Of a stretch of DNA of 64,000 nucleotides, positions 22,325 through 34,379 are shown in pieces. Origin of the DNA: Lytechinus pictus (Eukaryota; Echinodermata; Echinoidea; Temnopleuroida; Toxopneustidae); the NCBI RefSeq assembly GCF_037042905.1, contig NC_087246.1, positions 34,528,001-34,592,000 on the forward strand. The letters run 5' to 3'. The first letter of the stretch is position 1, and every line of letters starts with the position of its first letter. The position numbers and the translations under genes were made by a program. A model generated the notes under the pieces. It was not told the DNA's origin. It saw only the letters and a list, made by a program, of their open reading frames with translations, and searched no databases.

Positions 22325-22665
22325 TGTTATTAAACAGAAAACAGTATGATAGTTTTGACAGATCAAAACAAATGAACATAGAATGGTTAGATCTATTCAT
22401 TGTTTGGATTCAAGAACGCATTCATTTCAGTTATACAATGGGCTATGTGCAGTATACTTGTTTTCAATCAAAGATCAATTCATACTTGACCAATCGAACA
22501 AAAGATATCACTCGAGGGCGAACTGGCCACAACTCTAATCTTGTTACAGGCTGGACATTGACAATATTGCCTGAAAAGGGTAGTAATGATTGGCAACTAC
22601 TTCTATCATACTGCACTAAAATGCTGGAATTCTCTCCCTAATCATATTAAAGCTACATGTATATG
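22325..22665 (+). mobile_element. LINE C-terminal relic
   Basis: Near the end, one frame reads 'FYHTALKCWNSLPNHIK', which matches the conserved 'LWNSLP...' C-terminus of many non-LTR retrotransposon proteins. The upstream frame 22324-22641 is a mixture of frames. It is a short decayed fragment. Confidence 0.45.
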
Positions 22666-22679
22666 AAACTTCGCACATT

Positions 22680-23183
22680 TTAAAGGAGAAGTTCACCCTG
22701 ACATAAAGTTTATTGTAAAAATAGCACAAAAATAATACAAAATGTTTTCGAAGGTTTGAGTAAAATCCATCAAAGAATATAAAAAGTTATTATAATTGTG
22801 ATTATTTTATTTGTGACGTCATATGCGAGCAGCTTTCCTATATATCGAATTTTAAAAAATTAAGGAAATTTCATTTTCTCGGAAGAAATGAAAATGGTTT
22901 TTACTGTACATTCAGTATTTCAATAGACATATCATTTTACACCCGTTCCTAAAGAGAAAACAAAAATAAGTCATCACGAACAATTACAAAAAAATAAATT
23001 TATGAATCTTATATTGCAAAATAGATGAGGCAGCTGCTTGCTTATGACGTCACAAATCCAAAATTTAAAACTCTAATATCTTTCTTCATATTTAATGGAT
23101 TTTCCTCAAAACTTGACCAATAATTTCATTATTTTTTATGCTTTTTTACAACAAATTTTTCTTCGGGTGAACCTCCCCGTTAA
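22680..23183. mobile_element. MITE family B (TTAA ends)
   Basis: It starts TTAAAGGAGAAGTTCACCC and ends GGTGAACCTCCCCGTTAA. Inner halves are inverted-like ('tttgtgacgtcatatgcgag' against 'gcttatgacgtcacaaatcc'). There is no frame. Confidence 0.75.
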
Positions 23184-23471
23184 GAGAGCAATTGCGTGAG
23201 ATGGCAAATATTTTGACAGAAGACATGAAATCTTCAAATTGTCTCAAATAGTAGCAATATTGGTATTAAACTTAACTACCACAATTCCTTCCCTAATCAC
23301 ATTAGACAGGAAATTTTGCAATCACAAGAGATAACATAAAGATTATAATTATCTCTTGGAACTATTGACGTGAATCAATTCTATGAGTTGGCAAAGATTC
23401 CTCAGATCAAGATTCATTTCCCAATTACTTGCGTAATGTTTTGTTCTCATTTTCTTCTTCTTTTTGTTGCT

Positions 23472-24085
23472 TTAAAGGACAAGTCCACCCCAACAAAAAG
23501 TTGATTTGAAAAAAGGGAGAAAAATCCAACAAGCAAAACACTGAAAATTTCATCAAAATCGGATGTAAAATAAGAAAGTTATGACATTTTAAAGTTTCGC
23601 TTAATTTCACAAAACAGTTATATGCACATCCTGGTCGGTATGCAAATTGGCAGACTGATGACGTCACCCACTCACTATTTCTTTTATATTTTATTATATG
23701 AAATATGAAATATTCTAATTTTCTCCTCCTTGTCAAGTGAAACAAAGTTTTATTTCTCCATGAACATGTTGAATTACCATTATCTTAACAGTGTATGGTT
23801 AAATTAAGTTGATCCTTATTGTCAAATCTGTAAAAATTGAAATATTGTATTATTCAAACAATAAAAAACAAAAGAAATAGTGAGTGATGGACATCATCGA
23901 CTCTCTCATTTGCATATCGCTGAGTTGTGCATTTAACTGTTTTGTGAAAAATAAGCGAAACTTAAAAATGTCATAACTTTCTTATTTTACATCCGATTTC
24001 GATGAAATTTGCAGCGTTATGTTTGTTAGATTTTTCTCTATTAATTCAAATCAACGATTTTCTGGGGTGGACTTGATTGTCAATT
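23472..24085. mobile_element. MITE family A, copy 2
   Basis: The left end is TTAAAGGACAAGTCCACCCC. The right end (ggggtggacttgattgtcaa) is worn and has lost its TTAA. The interior matches copy 1, with two inverted blocks around 'catcaaaatcggatgtaaaat'. Confidence 0.75.
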
Positions 24086-24467
24086 GGTATTATGAGTCCC
24101 ATAAAAAACGAAACCGAAAATTATCGACGATCTTAACCATTTTCTTTGATCGAGGTATCAAAATTAAAAAGAAGATAATAACATTTTTGACAGGTGATTT
24201 TCTGTTTGAAATTCAGATACTACCTGCTAAATGACTTTTTGGTATGCTTTCTTCATAATGTTTGTACTCACTCATGCGTGAATGGGTTATCTACTTAAAT
24301 ATACCAGATTAAAGAGGAGACTCTACAGGTTTTACAATGATAAGTCATCTGTATCATGTTGTGTTTGTGAATCGTTCCTGGTGTTAAGAAATAATCATAA
24401 TCACCCTGTTTGAATGAAAAGGTATTTATCTTAAGTAGATATTAAACGACTATATCATCCAATATCA

Positions 24468-24758
24468 CCCCTGCTGGAAATAACACAGTGTCACACAGAG
24501 TGGTTACTTAGCGGACTATGTGAAGATACTATTCGCACTGTTAAAATGCTTAAATTCAACACTGTGACAGTATTTTCATACTGTGGACATCTCGACAGTG
24601 TGACTGTTCACAGCGTGTTCACATCGGCGACCATGTGAATATGTAATTCACACTTTTTAAAAGCTTAATTTAACAGTGTGAAGGTGATTTCACATTGTGT
24701 TCCACACTGTGAACACACTGCGGCACACACTGTGGGACACTGTTCTTTCCTGTTGGGG
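24468..24758. mobile_element. CACACTGT-rich repeat element, copy 1
   Basis: Dense in 'aacagtgtgaa' and 'ttcacactgt' in both orientations, with ragged terminal inverted ends (CCCC..GCTGGAAATAACACAGTG and the reverse of CCCCAACAGGAAAGAACAGTG). It ends 92 nt before exon 2 of the receptor. Related copies lie at 28.3 and 60.5 kb. Confidence 0.6.
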
Positions 24759-24850
24759 TTATTGATATCATAATCACTGTTCTTGAGGGACTCTTTTCTA
24801 TCAATCTCATCTTATGATGATTACTGGAATATTTTGCTTCTTTTCGACAG

Positions 24851-25423
24851 ATGCGTCAACTGGAAGATCTAGAGAAGATAAGGACCCGACTACAAGTGCC
24901 AGCTTCATCTCGTGGCGCCTCCAAGAATGGTTCTTCAAGCGTTAAAGATAATGATGATACGACAAGAAAATCAGAGGACGTTTTGGCGCCAACGAGTAAA
25001 ACGCAGAATAACAAACACGATGACGATTGCAGCAATTGTGGGAATGCAGATAGAAGAGATAAAGATGTTAATGAAAAAAGTAAGGGAACCGGCAGCGTAG
25101 CGAATTCATTCAAGCGAGTAGAAGCAGAACGCAAGAAAGCGCTATTCTTTTGCTTTCTCATGCTGTTTCTCTTCTGCACATGGTGTCCGATATTCACTCT
25201 TGATAGTATCATTGCCTTTGGAATCGTCCCAAGTATCAACCAGCACGTTCTTAACCTCGCCGTTCTCTTAAGCCATTTCAATAGTGCTTTTAACCCCGTC
25301 ATCTACGCGCGCAAGAGTGAGTTTCGGCTTGTTTTTAGACGATGGTGGGCGAGAATAACGTGCCAAAATCGTCGCGTGCATGGAGAAGGCAGTGGCGTAC
25401 ACTCCGTGTCTACCGTAGGCTGA
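24851..25423 (+). CDS. Class A GPCR, adenosine-receptor-like, exon 2 (TM6-TM7, C-tail)
   Basis: Adds residues 222-411 after a 3' splice site (cttcttttcgacag) in phase 0, matching the phase-0 donor at 16968. The joined 'KQ|MRQLE' resembles the TM5-ICL3 join of adenosine receptors. A long hydrophilic third intracellular loop of about 95 residues is followed by TM6 with Thr-Trp332-Cys-Pro. TM7 is 'LLSHFNSAFNPVIYA', where Ser-His and NPxxY match the adenosine receptor pattern. Positions 6.52 and 6.55, His and Asn in A2A, are Phe and Asp here. A basic, Trp-rich helix 8 and a short Ser-rich tail follow. The stop is TGA at 25421. The family call is good; the ligand is not predictable. Confidence 0.85.
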   Translation: MRQLEDLEKIRTRLQVPASSRGASKNGSSSVKDNDDTTRKSEDVLAPTSKTQNNKHDDDCSNCGNADRRDKDVNEKSKGTGSVANSFKRVEAERKKALFFCFLMLFLFCTWCPIFTLDSIIAFGIVPSINQHVLNLAVLLSHFNSAFNPVIYARKSEFRLVFRRWWARITCQNRRVHGEGSGVHSVSTVG

Positions 25424-25430
25424 AGAAATC

Positions 25431-25436
25431 AATAAA
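25431..25436 (+). promoter_or_regulatory. Polyadenylation signal AATAAA of the class A GPCR gene
   Basis: AATAAA lies 8 nt after the stop codon. A second one at 25482-25487 is the more usual distance for a 3' UTR and may be the main signal. Confidence 0.5.
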
Positions 25437-25760
25437 GGCTATGTCTAATTGAAATCATATTTACCCTTTCTTGTTTTTGTAAATAAAATGTTAATCTGAC
25501 AGCGGGTATAAATAGTGTACCATATTTACACAAGGAAACAGGTGTACTCTGTTTACTTTATGGCGACAGACAACATAGAACTGTGCACAACTGACTAACT
25601 GATAAGTGATTGCACAAAATTTATGTCAATAAAGGAAATGATATGCATAGAATAATTAAGTTTTCCCTATTAAAAGGAAATATCTATAATTTTCAATTCT
25701 CATTGTTTAGTTCTAATTGATTTTAAGATTATGATCAATAACAGTGGCGGCACCATACCT

Positions 25761-26060
25761 TACACTGTTAAAAAAAACCTGATTTTACAGAAAAAAAGAA
25801 GAAAATCTTGCAAAAAGCAATAACAGAATCATTCTGTAAATTCATAAAACAGGAATTTTTCTGTAATTTAACAGAACAGGTCTGTTTAGAAAGGGTGTTT
25901 TATTTAAGGAAATTTGTAAGGTTCCATACACCAAATACCAATTTTCTGTAATTTTACATGATATAATGTAAGATTACGCAATCTGGTAAGATTACAGGCG
26001 TTCTCGAGACTCTGCTGCAGGAAATTCTTTTATTTTAAGGATAAATTTTCTAACAGTGTA
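25761..26060. mobile_element. 300-bp MITE with TACACTGTTA / TAACAGTGTA ends
   Basis: Perfect 10-bp terminal inverted repeats with TA outermost. The interior has several 'ttctgtaattttac' and 'aatcttaccag' phrases. TA ends would fit a Tc1/mariner-type target, which is inference. Confidence 0.65.
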
Positions 26061-28310
26061 TATACACCCCCTCCAAATAATAGGCCCTTGGGGTAAATAT
26101 TTCCGTAATATTTCTTTCTCGTCTTTTCTTCTTATTACTTCCTTTTCACATTTTGTCTCCTTTCATCTTATCATTGTTTATTAATTACTTCGAAAATCAT
26201 AAGGGGAATGGCAATCGGACTTTATTCATTCACGTTGTGCTGTGGCACGGCGACTGGCTGCAATTTTTAATTTTTTTTTTTTTTATCACCTTTAGAGAGG
26301 ATTTGAAATGAAATTCATTTACTTCCGATGGAGGTATACATATTGCATCATGTGTAAGCGTATTATCTTGTTTTTGTGTGATTATGAATGTAATTTATGA
26401 TATACCCGGAGATCTTAGTAAGATTTTGACTTATTTCGTCTTCAGCACATGCTGAACTCGTCTACCACGTCTACTGTTCTGTGTAACGGTTAAAAATATA
26501 TTAAGCGCCTTGGATGGTGTTCGAGACTTCCATCTGAGGTTGCATGGTCCAGATATAATTTGCAGGTGTGTCCAATCCACTTTATTCAAATTAAACATGT
26601 GAGAGAATACTAGTAATAAATGAAACGAAAAGAAACAAAATTACCATAGAAAATTACTAAAACAGAGTAATGTTTATTGAGAATTCTTATTCTCTTGGGG
26701 AATGAAACAGTGTTCCATGTATCTCAGGTTAAGCACCCCTATGAGCTCATTCATAATGAAGAGATATTTGGGCTCTGCTGTTGATTAAATGAGAATAAAT
26801 CGAAGCCTCCTTACCCTTTTCTCATATGCATTCCTTTAAATATACTCTCCATAGCAAAAGCCAAACCATTTTACCGGAAAACTGTACTTCCATTCAATTT
26901 AAAGCTCTTTCGCCAAGTTTAGACAATCAACTTTCCTGAAAAGCCATTACGTTAATCACATCTCTTGAAAATAATTTCGTAATATCTGGTCTTTTTGGAG
27001 GATTGCACTTCTTTCTTATTAACCCATTCCATTCTCTGCTCTGGGCGGTCGACCACAAAAGGGAGTGATTACCAAATGAAACGATGAACGTATCAATAAA
27101 TCACTCTTTATTCATTAATGGTGTCTATTCAACAAAGATTAATATTCTGATAATAACTATAAAGGAATTGCATCTAAAAGGGTCGTCGATTAGAGCAAGC
27201 CCTCTTTTAACTCGTTTAATGTGTAAAATCATTCATTTGAATCTGACCAAAATGATAAGATTATCTAAAAGTGCATCGACACTGTCTTCTGCACAATGTT
27301 CAGTACTTTTCTTTCCAATTTAAAAGGGGTCGCTTGAATGAGGGATCATTTAAAACTATTTTTTTTTCTTATTGGGTCCGAAAAATCTCCCCAAAGGATT
27401 TCGATCGCATTCCGTTCAACCGTTTCAGTGATCATAGTATTTGTTATCAAGATGCTATACGGCTAAACTGAACCAAACATGAAGAAGTATAGGATACAGA
27501 TATAAAAGATATAATTCTCATTTATTTTCCATCCACACTGGTTTATTGATTTTCATTTTTATCACACTTTGCATATATCGTATTATATTGTATATAATCA
27601 TTTTTTCGTTCTTTTTTTTATTTGAGTCATTTTCGTCTAAACTGCACCAACCGCCACAACTAGGCTATAGATGTGCAGTCTATATAGATGTCATATTTCA
27701 TCTCTTTATTAATCAATTATACGTCAAACCTAGTGTATGTAGGCTTTTGAAATGTATAGGCTATAATGAAACCAAATAGGAAACATCCTTTTTCTCTTTG
27801 CCTTCAGAGTGGATGATACATTTTCGGCTGTCGTGAAACGCTTTAAAACATATCCGGTGGTAATTATATAGGTTTTCATCTGAAGGACGGAAGTGCATCG
27901 GGAATAAACCGCCAATTGCAGTGCAACATTAAGTGTATTAATCGGAAGGTCGTATTAAATACGACATTATTATACTTAATGATAATATCATCAAAAGTGA
28001 AGTCACGTATATGGCCGTCTAAATCATATATGATTAAACCATTCCACCGCATTATATCACTTTATGTACAGGCTCCACTTTCTCATTAATGTGTGGTTGA
28101 ATATGTTATGTATATAATAATGTAGAATGCATTTCGATTCAATAGTTGAAATCCCGCGCATGAAACAGGGTAGCATTGCATATTTATAATAAATGCATCA
28201 CATTGTTTAACCAAACTTTGCGTTTCAGTATTTCTCTGTTTGCATTTGTTAAAGTTCGCACCGTTATCTTATTGCAAAATACACCGAATCTCAATGGTCA
28301 CTATAAACTA
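26061..28310. other. No gene recognised
   Basis: About 2.2 kb of AT-rich intergenic sequence. A phrase 'attaagcgccttggatgg' near 26500 resembles SINE or LINE 3' ends. No frame, tRNA or inverted repeat convinces. Confidence 0.45.
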
Positions 28311-28311
28311 A

Positions 28312-28832
28312 TTAAAACAGTGTGTTCACAGTGCGGACTATGTGAAAATATTAGTCACTCAGTTAAAATGCTCAAATTCAACAGTGTGAAGATCTATTTT
28401 CACACTGTGGACACTTCCACAGTGTTACTGTTCAAAGCGTGTTCAAATGGTCGTGTGGTCCAGTGGTTAGAGCATCGGACTCATAATCGCAAGGTTGTGG
28501 GTTCGAATCCCCATTCTGCCATTGTCTCCACTTTGATAAAAACGCCTGAGAGTAATATCTGTCGTCTAAAAGGTCAGCCACAATGACAGATTAACCTAGA
28601 CCTAAAAATGTTTCCTAGGTAATTGGTTATATACCAGCTTCCCGTTTACCAGCGAAAATGCGGTCCTGCCGAGTTCCTACGGGAGTTACCATAAACAGAA
28701 ACAGAATGGTCGACTAAATCTAAATATGTGAATCACACTTTTGAAATGCTCAATTCTAAAACAGAGTGAAGGTGATTTCACATTGTGTTCCACACTGTGA
28801 ATACACTGTGAGACATTGTGTTCTTTCCAGTA
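28312..28832. mobile_element. CACACTGT-rich repeat element, copy 2, split by a SINE
   Basis: Left part (28312-28445) and right part (28713-28832) align in order with the uninterrupted copy at 24468-24758, which serves as a related empty site. Confidence 0.65.
28446..28712 (+). mobile_element. tRNA-derived SINE with 8-bp target duplication
   Basis: AATGGTCG occurs at 28446-28453 and again at 28705-28712. The head has A box tggtccagtgg and B box gggttcgaatcc, and its anticodon region (ctcataa) suggests descent from a Met-type tRNA. The anticodon stem no longer pairs, so it is not a functional tRNA. The 3' body runs to 'ggagttaccataaacagaaa'. Confidence 0.75.
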
Positions 28833-28979
28833 GATGTTGGTATGTCCTCATCCATCCACTTACAACCTAACCAGAATCATTACTCAATTATATATAATGT
28901 CATACATGAGCGTAAAAGGAAACGAATCATTATTATTATACAATATATATATATATATATATTTATACACATATATAAT

Positions 28980-29217
28980 AACAACACGACGGCCGCCCAC
29001 AGCCCCTTATAATCATGTTCCATCAATATTATTGTAAAATGTGTGTAAGCGTTGGCCAAGACTGAGCAGAGCCCTTCTAATTTCAGAGTTGTGTAATAAT
29101 AACAACACGACGGCCGCCCACAGCCCCTTATAATCATGTTCCATCAATATTATTGTAAAATGTGTGTAAGCGTTGGCCAAGACTGAGCAGAGCCCTTCTA
29201 ATTTCAGAGTTGTGTAA
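28980..29217. repeat. 121-bp tandem duplication
   Basis: Two virtually identical units start 'aacaacacgacggccgccca' at 28980 and 29101. A TA microsatellite lies just upstream. No frame is conserved. Confidence 0.85.
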
Positions 29218-29924
29218 TGATAACATTACTTAAACAAGCAGAAATACATATCAGAAAAGTAGTTAAAATCACGGATTAGAATGATGGGATATTGAAGAGA
29301 TCCTAAAAATAACTTTATTTGGAGATAATTTCCATTCTTGTTATTCTGTAACACAGATTATAGAAAAATGAATTGAAATTCTTATTTAGACATTTTCTTT
29401 CCAATGCAATATTTCCAATAAAATGTGCAGATCATGTGCATGGTATTTTTTGAAATAGTGTAAGAAAAAACAAAAGTGTTGATTGACCTCAGAACTTTTC
29501 GTCGTTGAAGACTTCCCACATGGAGCCCCAAAGCAGATGTACTTTGCGTCTTGTTGTTATTCCTTAGAAGCACATTATGTGTTGAATGATTACAAAAGTT
29601 TCCATTCCTTCTATGATACTTCTCGAGTCTAGTCAAACATTCAATTAACTTATCTATTCAGGGTTTTAATTGAATAATCTATTATTCATTAACATATATA
29701 TATTATTCATGGGGGTGAGTGTATGGCAGCTTCCAACCATTTCGGTTTAGGTATTATTATTCGGTGATTTCGAACTGGGGGCTTCAAGTATATCTATGAA
29801 CTGAAAAACTATGTTCTGATATATAGGAACACACCTATATAGGTCATGGTTTATTCTTCTTTACAAGACTCCCCCTCCCCCGTTATGGCCGTCATAGTTA
29901 TAGAGTCCTCCAAACTCCCCGGTT
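29218..29924. other. No gene recognised
   Basis: AT-rich intergenic sequence, no supported feature. Confidence 0.45.
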
Positions 29925-30130
29925 ATATTGGACGAAGTGTCTATTAAACGAAGTGGCATTTGGACGAAGTGGCTCTTAGAGGAAGCGGCCATTGGACGAA
30001 ATTGCCCTTAGACGAAGTGGCTTTTGGACTAAGTGGCTCTTAAACCATGACCATTGAACGAAACGATATTGGACAAAACGGCATTAGAAGACATCGTCAT
30101 TGGACGAAATGGCATTGGTCGATCGGACGA
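29925..30130. repeat. Degenerate minisatellite, about 18-bp unit
   Basis: Variants of 'ggacgaagtggcattt' and 'ggacgaaatggcatt' recur about ten times. A C/A-rich low-complexity run follows to 30225. Confidence 0.65.
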
Positions 30131-30237
30131 AGGGGCAAATCACCCCCCACACACACCTTCCCACACACCCTTACAACCCCCCCCCCCCACACACACCCTT
30201 ACAACCCCCCCCCCACACACACATGAATACTACCCCT

Positions 30238-30520
30238 GGCGAATAATAATAATAATATTACCTGGACTTATAGAGCTTTTACCTGAGGATACAAAGCGCT
30301 GCTAATTTTACCCCGGCTTTTTAGCTGTGCTGCCATTTTGGCGCAGAATATTTCAAGGAATTTCTTCCCACCCGTTACCCATTCACCTCACCTGGGTTGA
30401 GTACAGCAAAATCTGGGTAAGTTTCTTGCTGAATGAAAACACGCCATGGCTGGGAATCGAACCCACGTCCCAGAGATTGAAAGACGCGAATCATAACCAC
30501 TATAGACCACGAAATCCCCA
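30238..30520 (-). mobile_element. tRNA-derived SINE, minus strand
   Basis: Read on the - strand it has a tRNA-like head with B box 'gggttcgattccc' (reverse of 'gggaatcgaaccc' near 30450). The body is shared with the SINE at 20502-20787 ('cagcaagaaact', 'ccaggtgaggtgaat'), and the (att)n tail is at 30240-30260. Confidence 0.7.
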
Positions 30521-30699
30521 TACAATTACCAACCTTTACTCTATAATGACAATTAAATTTGTTTTTAGGTTGTTACCAATATGTGCATATTTTCGAAAAT
30601 GTGCAGGCACATCACATCATAACTGCACATTTAGGTAACAAATTTCTTTAACCAAAATGCGCAGTAACCAAACTTTGCCGCAACATAGTTACAGATTTT

Positions 30700-31990
30700 G
30701 GTATTTATCAAAAGCACACACGCACTATTATTCCACCACGCCTTTACCCCTCAATAACCACAATAGACATACACACACCTACCCACACCATTATCCCCCC
30801 ACGTCATTACTCCTCAATAACCACAACAGACATACACACACCCTCACACACCCACACCATTACTCCTCAATAACCACAACAGACATACACACACCCTCAC
30901 ACACACCATTATTCCACCACGCCTTTACCCCTCAATAACCACAACATACATACACACACCCTCACGCACACCATTATCCCCCACGTCATTAACCCTTAAT
31001 AACCACAACATACATACGCACACACCCACACTATTATCCCCCACGCCATTAACCCTTAATAACCACAACAGACATACACACACCCTCACACGCACCATTA
31101 TTCCACCACGCCTTTACCCCTCAATAACCACAACAGACATACGCACACACCCACACCATTACCCCCACGCCATTAACCCTTAATAACCACAACAGACATA
31201 CACACACTCTCACACACACCATTATTCCCCCAGGCCTTTACCCCTCAATAACCACAACATACATACACACACCCTCACACACACCATTATTCCCCCACGC
31301 CATTAACCCTTAATAACCACAACAGACATACACACACTCTCACACACACCATTATCCCCCACGCCATTGACCCTTAATAACCACAACAGACATACACACA
31401 CCCTCACACGCACCGTTATCCCCCACGCCATTAACCCTTAATAACTACAACAGACATACACACACCCTCACACACACCATTATTCCACCACGCCTTTACC
31501 CCTCAATAACCACAACATACATACACACACCCTAACACACACCATTATTCCACCACGCCTTTACCCCTCAATAACCACAACAGACATACACACACCCTCA
31601 CACACACCATTATCCCCCACGCCATTAACCCTTAATAACCACAACAGACATACACACACCCTCACACACACCATTATTCCACCACGCCTTTACCCCTCAA
31701 TAACCACAACAGACATACACACACCCTCACACACACCATTATTCCAACACGCCTTTACCCCTCAATAACCATAACATACATACACACACCCTCACGCACA
31801 CCATTTTTCCACACGCCTTTAACACTCAATAACCACAACAGACATACCCACACACTCACCTACACACCATTATGCCCCTCACGTCATTACCCCTTAAAAA
31901 CCACAACAGACATACACACACCCTCATACACACACACACCATTATTTCCCCACGTAATTACTCCGCAATAACCACAACATACGCACACAC
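30700..31990 (+). repeat. Minisatellite, about 60-66 bp unit, roughly 20 copies
   Basis: The unit reads 'cacaccattattccaccacg', 'cctttacccctcaataacca', 'caacagacatacacacaccc', with 'ccccacgccattaacc' variants interspersed. Pyrimidine/adenine-only units leave open frames that are artefacts. Confidence 0.9.
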
Positions 31991-33090
31991 GCACCCCGCT
32001 AAACCAATACTAGCGTAATATGAGAAGACATTTAAACAATGTTTGACAATGAATTATTCACAGATAGGCACTTAGGTTTTAATTCCAGATAGCGACATAT
32101 TATACACTTATATATTACTGATGTAATTCATACGATAAAATTATTGATTGAATATATATTGCTTGAATTTTTCTGAAATAAGAGCTATCGAGAGAAAAAT
32201 GATGTGTAATGTACAAGATTTATATCAATTTTTTAATAACTTCGGTGGAAACCATACTTGTCTTACATCTTCGTGATTTTATATTTAACCCCTAAACGCA
32301 CAATAAATTTTTCATGATTATTGATATGAAAACATAATGGTTGCAGGTAAGCAGTAAACTGACCTTGATAAAATAAATCGACAATTTCTTAGGCTGTATC
32401 AGATATCTTTAAAAACATTTGACTGAAATAAAAATCAGCAATTGAACAAAAACAAAACACCCCACCGGAAATTCAAGTTATAGGGGACTGCATTCTACAT
32501 ACCTGGCTTTTTAGCAGTCCTCTCCTTACGCAACCTGTTATATAAACTACCTCTTTTACAATATCAGCCCATTGTTAAATGAATTCCAATGCTTTACATT
32601 GTTTTACAATACATATTTTGTTACTTGAATTATATTTCTTTGTTGGATATGGAAATAAATGAAATCAAATGAAAATATCGTGGGTAATGTTATCAATTAT
32701 ATTAATAGGAGACTTAACAAACTACGGTATAAAGAAAACCTGTAACAATAAACCTTGATTATTTCCCGAAGGAAAAAAAACAACAACCAAAAACCATGTC
32801 ATCATGGTACGTTGAAAGAGCTATTACCCTAAATATTTATCAAAATTACTATGAATGTAATGAAACTGTACCAACTATGGTATATTGCGGAAAGTCTTTA
32901 CAAAAAATTGCAGGCTTTTATGTGCTTTTTAGCTGGTTGCTACAAAACAGATTCCCTCTTTGCAACAGTTCAGGATTTTCCCGCATTTTGTACACTCGGG
33001 TCTAATATTATACTTTATGTTCAATGATTCCCATTGTATTTTAATTGTTTTAAAGATACTACAATGAAAGAGAAGTGTTGATCATGCAAG
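31991..33090. other. No gene recognised
   Basis: AT-rich sequence. The frame at 32796-33005 has no family likeness, signal or neighbour supporting it. Confidence 0.45.
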
Positions 33091-33104
33091 CAGTTGTAAT
33101 AGTA

Positions 33105-33212
33105 CAATAGTAGTAGTGGTGGTAAGAGGAGGAGTATAAGTAGAAAAGTAGTAGTAGTAGTAGAAGTAGTAGTAGTAGTAGTGTTAGTAGTGGTAGTAGT
33201 AGTAGTAGTAGT

Positions 33213-33283
<71 letters not shown>

Positions 33284-33312
33284 AAGTGGTGGTGGTGGAA
33301 GTGGTAGAAGTA
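33105..33312. repeat. (GTA)n microsatellite
   Basis: Trinucleotide run with short (gca) and (ggt) interruptions. The poly-Leu frame on the other strand is an artefact. Confidence 0.95.
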
Positions 33313-34245
33313 ATATTAACAGTATAAAAAGCAGAAGCAACATTAACATTTCAAAAATATCTGTCAGGAATATTCTAAACATTACACATACATGTATTTA
33401 AATGCTATTCTCGTAAATTCTCATAAATGAACGATTTTTAAGAAAAGTAATTAAATGCTGCAAATATTCATGCATAAAAAGTCGCCGTACAAATGAATCA
33501 TCGAATGTTTTTGCACTTAAGATTTTAATCTAGTAATGTGAAAAAAATCTGTATCAAATTTCATAAATTTTCGTCGGTCGTTTTTTTTTTCACTGCTTAA
33601 AACTGACTACTGGTCACACACCATATAAAATACAATTAGATTTTACAAAATAAATGATCAAAATCAGTAGACCTACAAGTCTTGAATAACCAAACAGCAG
33701 GTTAATATAACTGCCAGGGATGTGAATATAAGCGAATACAAAAAACGAAAAAGCGAACAACAAATGACATAAGAACCATTAGGCTTATTTTATTTATTAT
33801 TTTACAAAATATTATAAATTGACTCATTGAAAACGTCTTTTCAATTATGGCATTAAAATATGAAGTATTGGTCCAAGAGTGGGGTATAAAAATACACAAA
33901 AATATTTCTACTTTCAATCAATTTGTTCCTTTATTTATTCACTTCGTTGTTAGTTGATTTTTTTTTACCATGAAATATTTACACATATATAGGTGCTCTC
34001 ATAAAAGATCTAAAAAAATGAATAGTATATTCATATAAAATCGTAAAAGTACATCAATGGTGGTGATTTAAAGCCGTTCCGAAGCCACCTCATTCCCTGT
34101 ATGATGAGAAATGTATTATTTTACAAAAGATTATAAATTGACTCATTGAAAACGTCATTTCAAATTTAGTACTAAAAATGAAGTATTGGTCCCAGAATGG
34201 GGTAAAAAATACACAAAATAATTATACGTTCAATCAATTTGTTCC

Positions 34246-34251
34246 TTTATT
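34246..34251 (-). promoter_or_regulatory. Candidate polyadenylation signal of the adhesion GPCR gene
   Basis: AATAAA on the - strand, about 120 nt after the predicted stop at 34373-34375. Others occur further down. Confidence 0.35.
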
Positions 34252-34372
34252 TATTCGTTCCTTTGTAAGTTGGATTTTTTTAACATGAAATATTTAAAAA
34301 ATGAATCGTATATTCATATAAAATCGTGAAAGTACATCAATCGTGGTGATTTAAATCCATTCCGAAGCCACC

Positions 34373-34379
34373 TCATTCC
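34373..34379 (-). CDS. Adhesion GPCR, terminal exon (last residues and stop)
   Basis: After the acceptor 'cattgtacag' the frame reads Ala(split)-Glu-stop. It lies in the second unit of a tandem duplication. The other unit, at about 34100, offers the same acceptor and the same ending. Confidence 0.4.

Noticed and set aside
28449..28521. Functional tRNA-Met
   Set aside because: The anticodon stem and D stem do not pair, and the sequence has a SINE body and target duplication.
30657..30938. His/Thr/Pro-rich open frame
   Set aside because: Part of the 60-66 bp minisatellite; the unit length is a multiple of three only by chance in places.
30700..31990. CRISPR-like array of regular repeats
   Set aside because: Units are contiguous without unique spacers, and the genome is clearly eukaryotic.
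32796..33005. 69-residue plus-strand frame
   Set aside because: No domain, no splice or promoter context, AT-rich background.
33059..33382. Poly-leucine frame
   Set aside because: Translation of a (GTA)n microsatellite.
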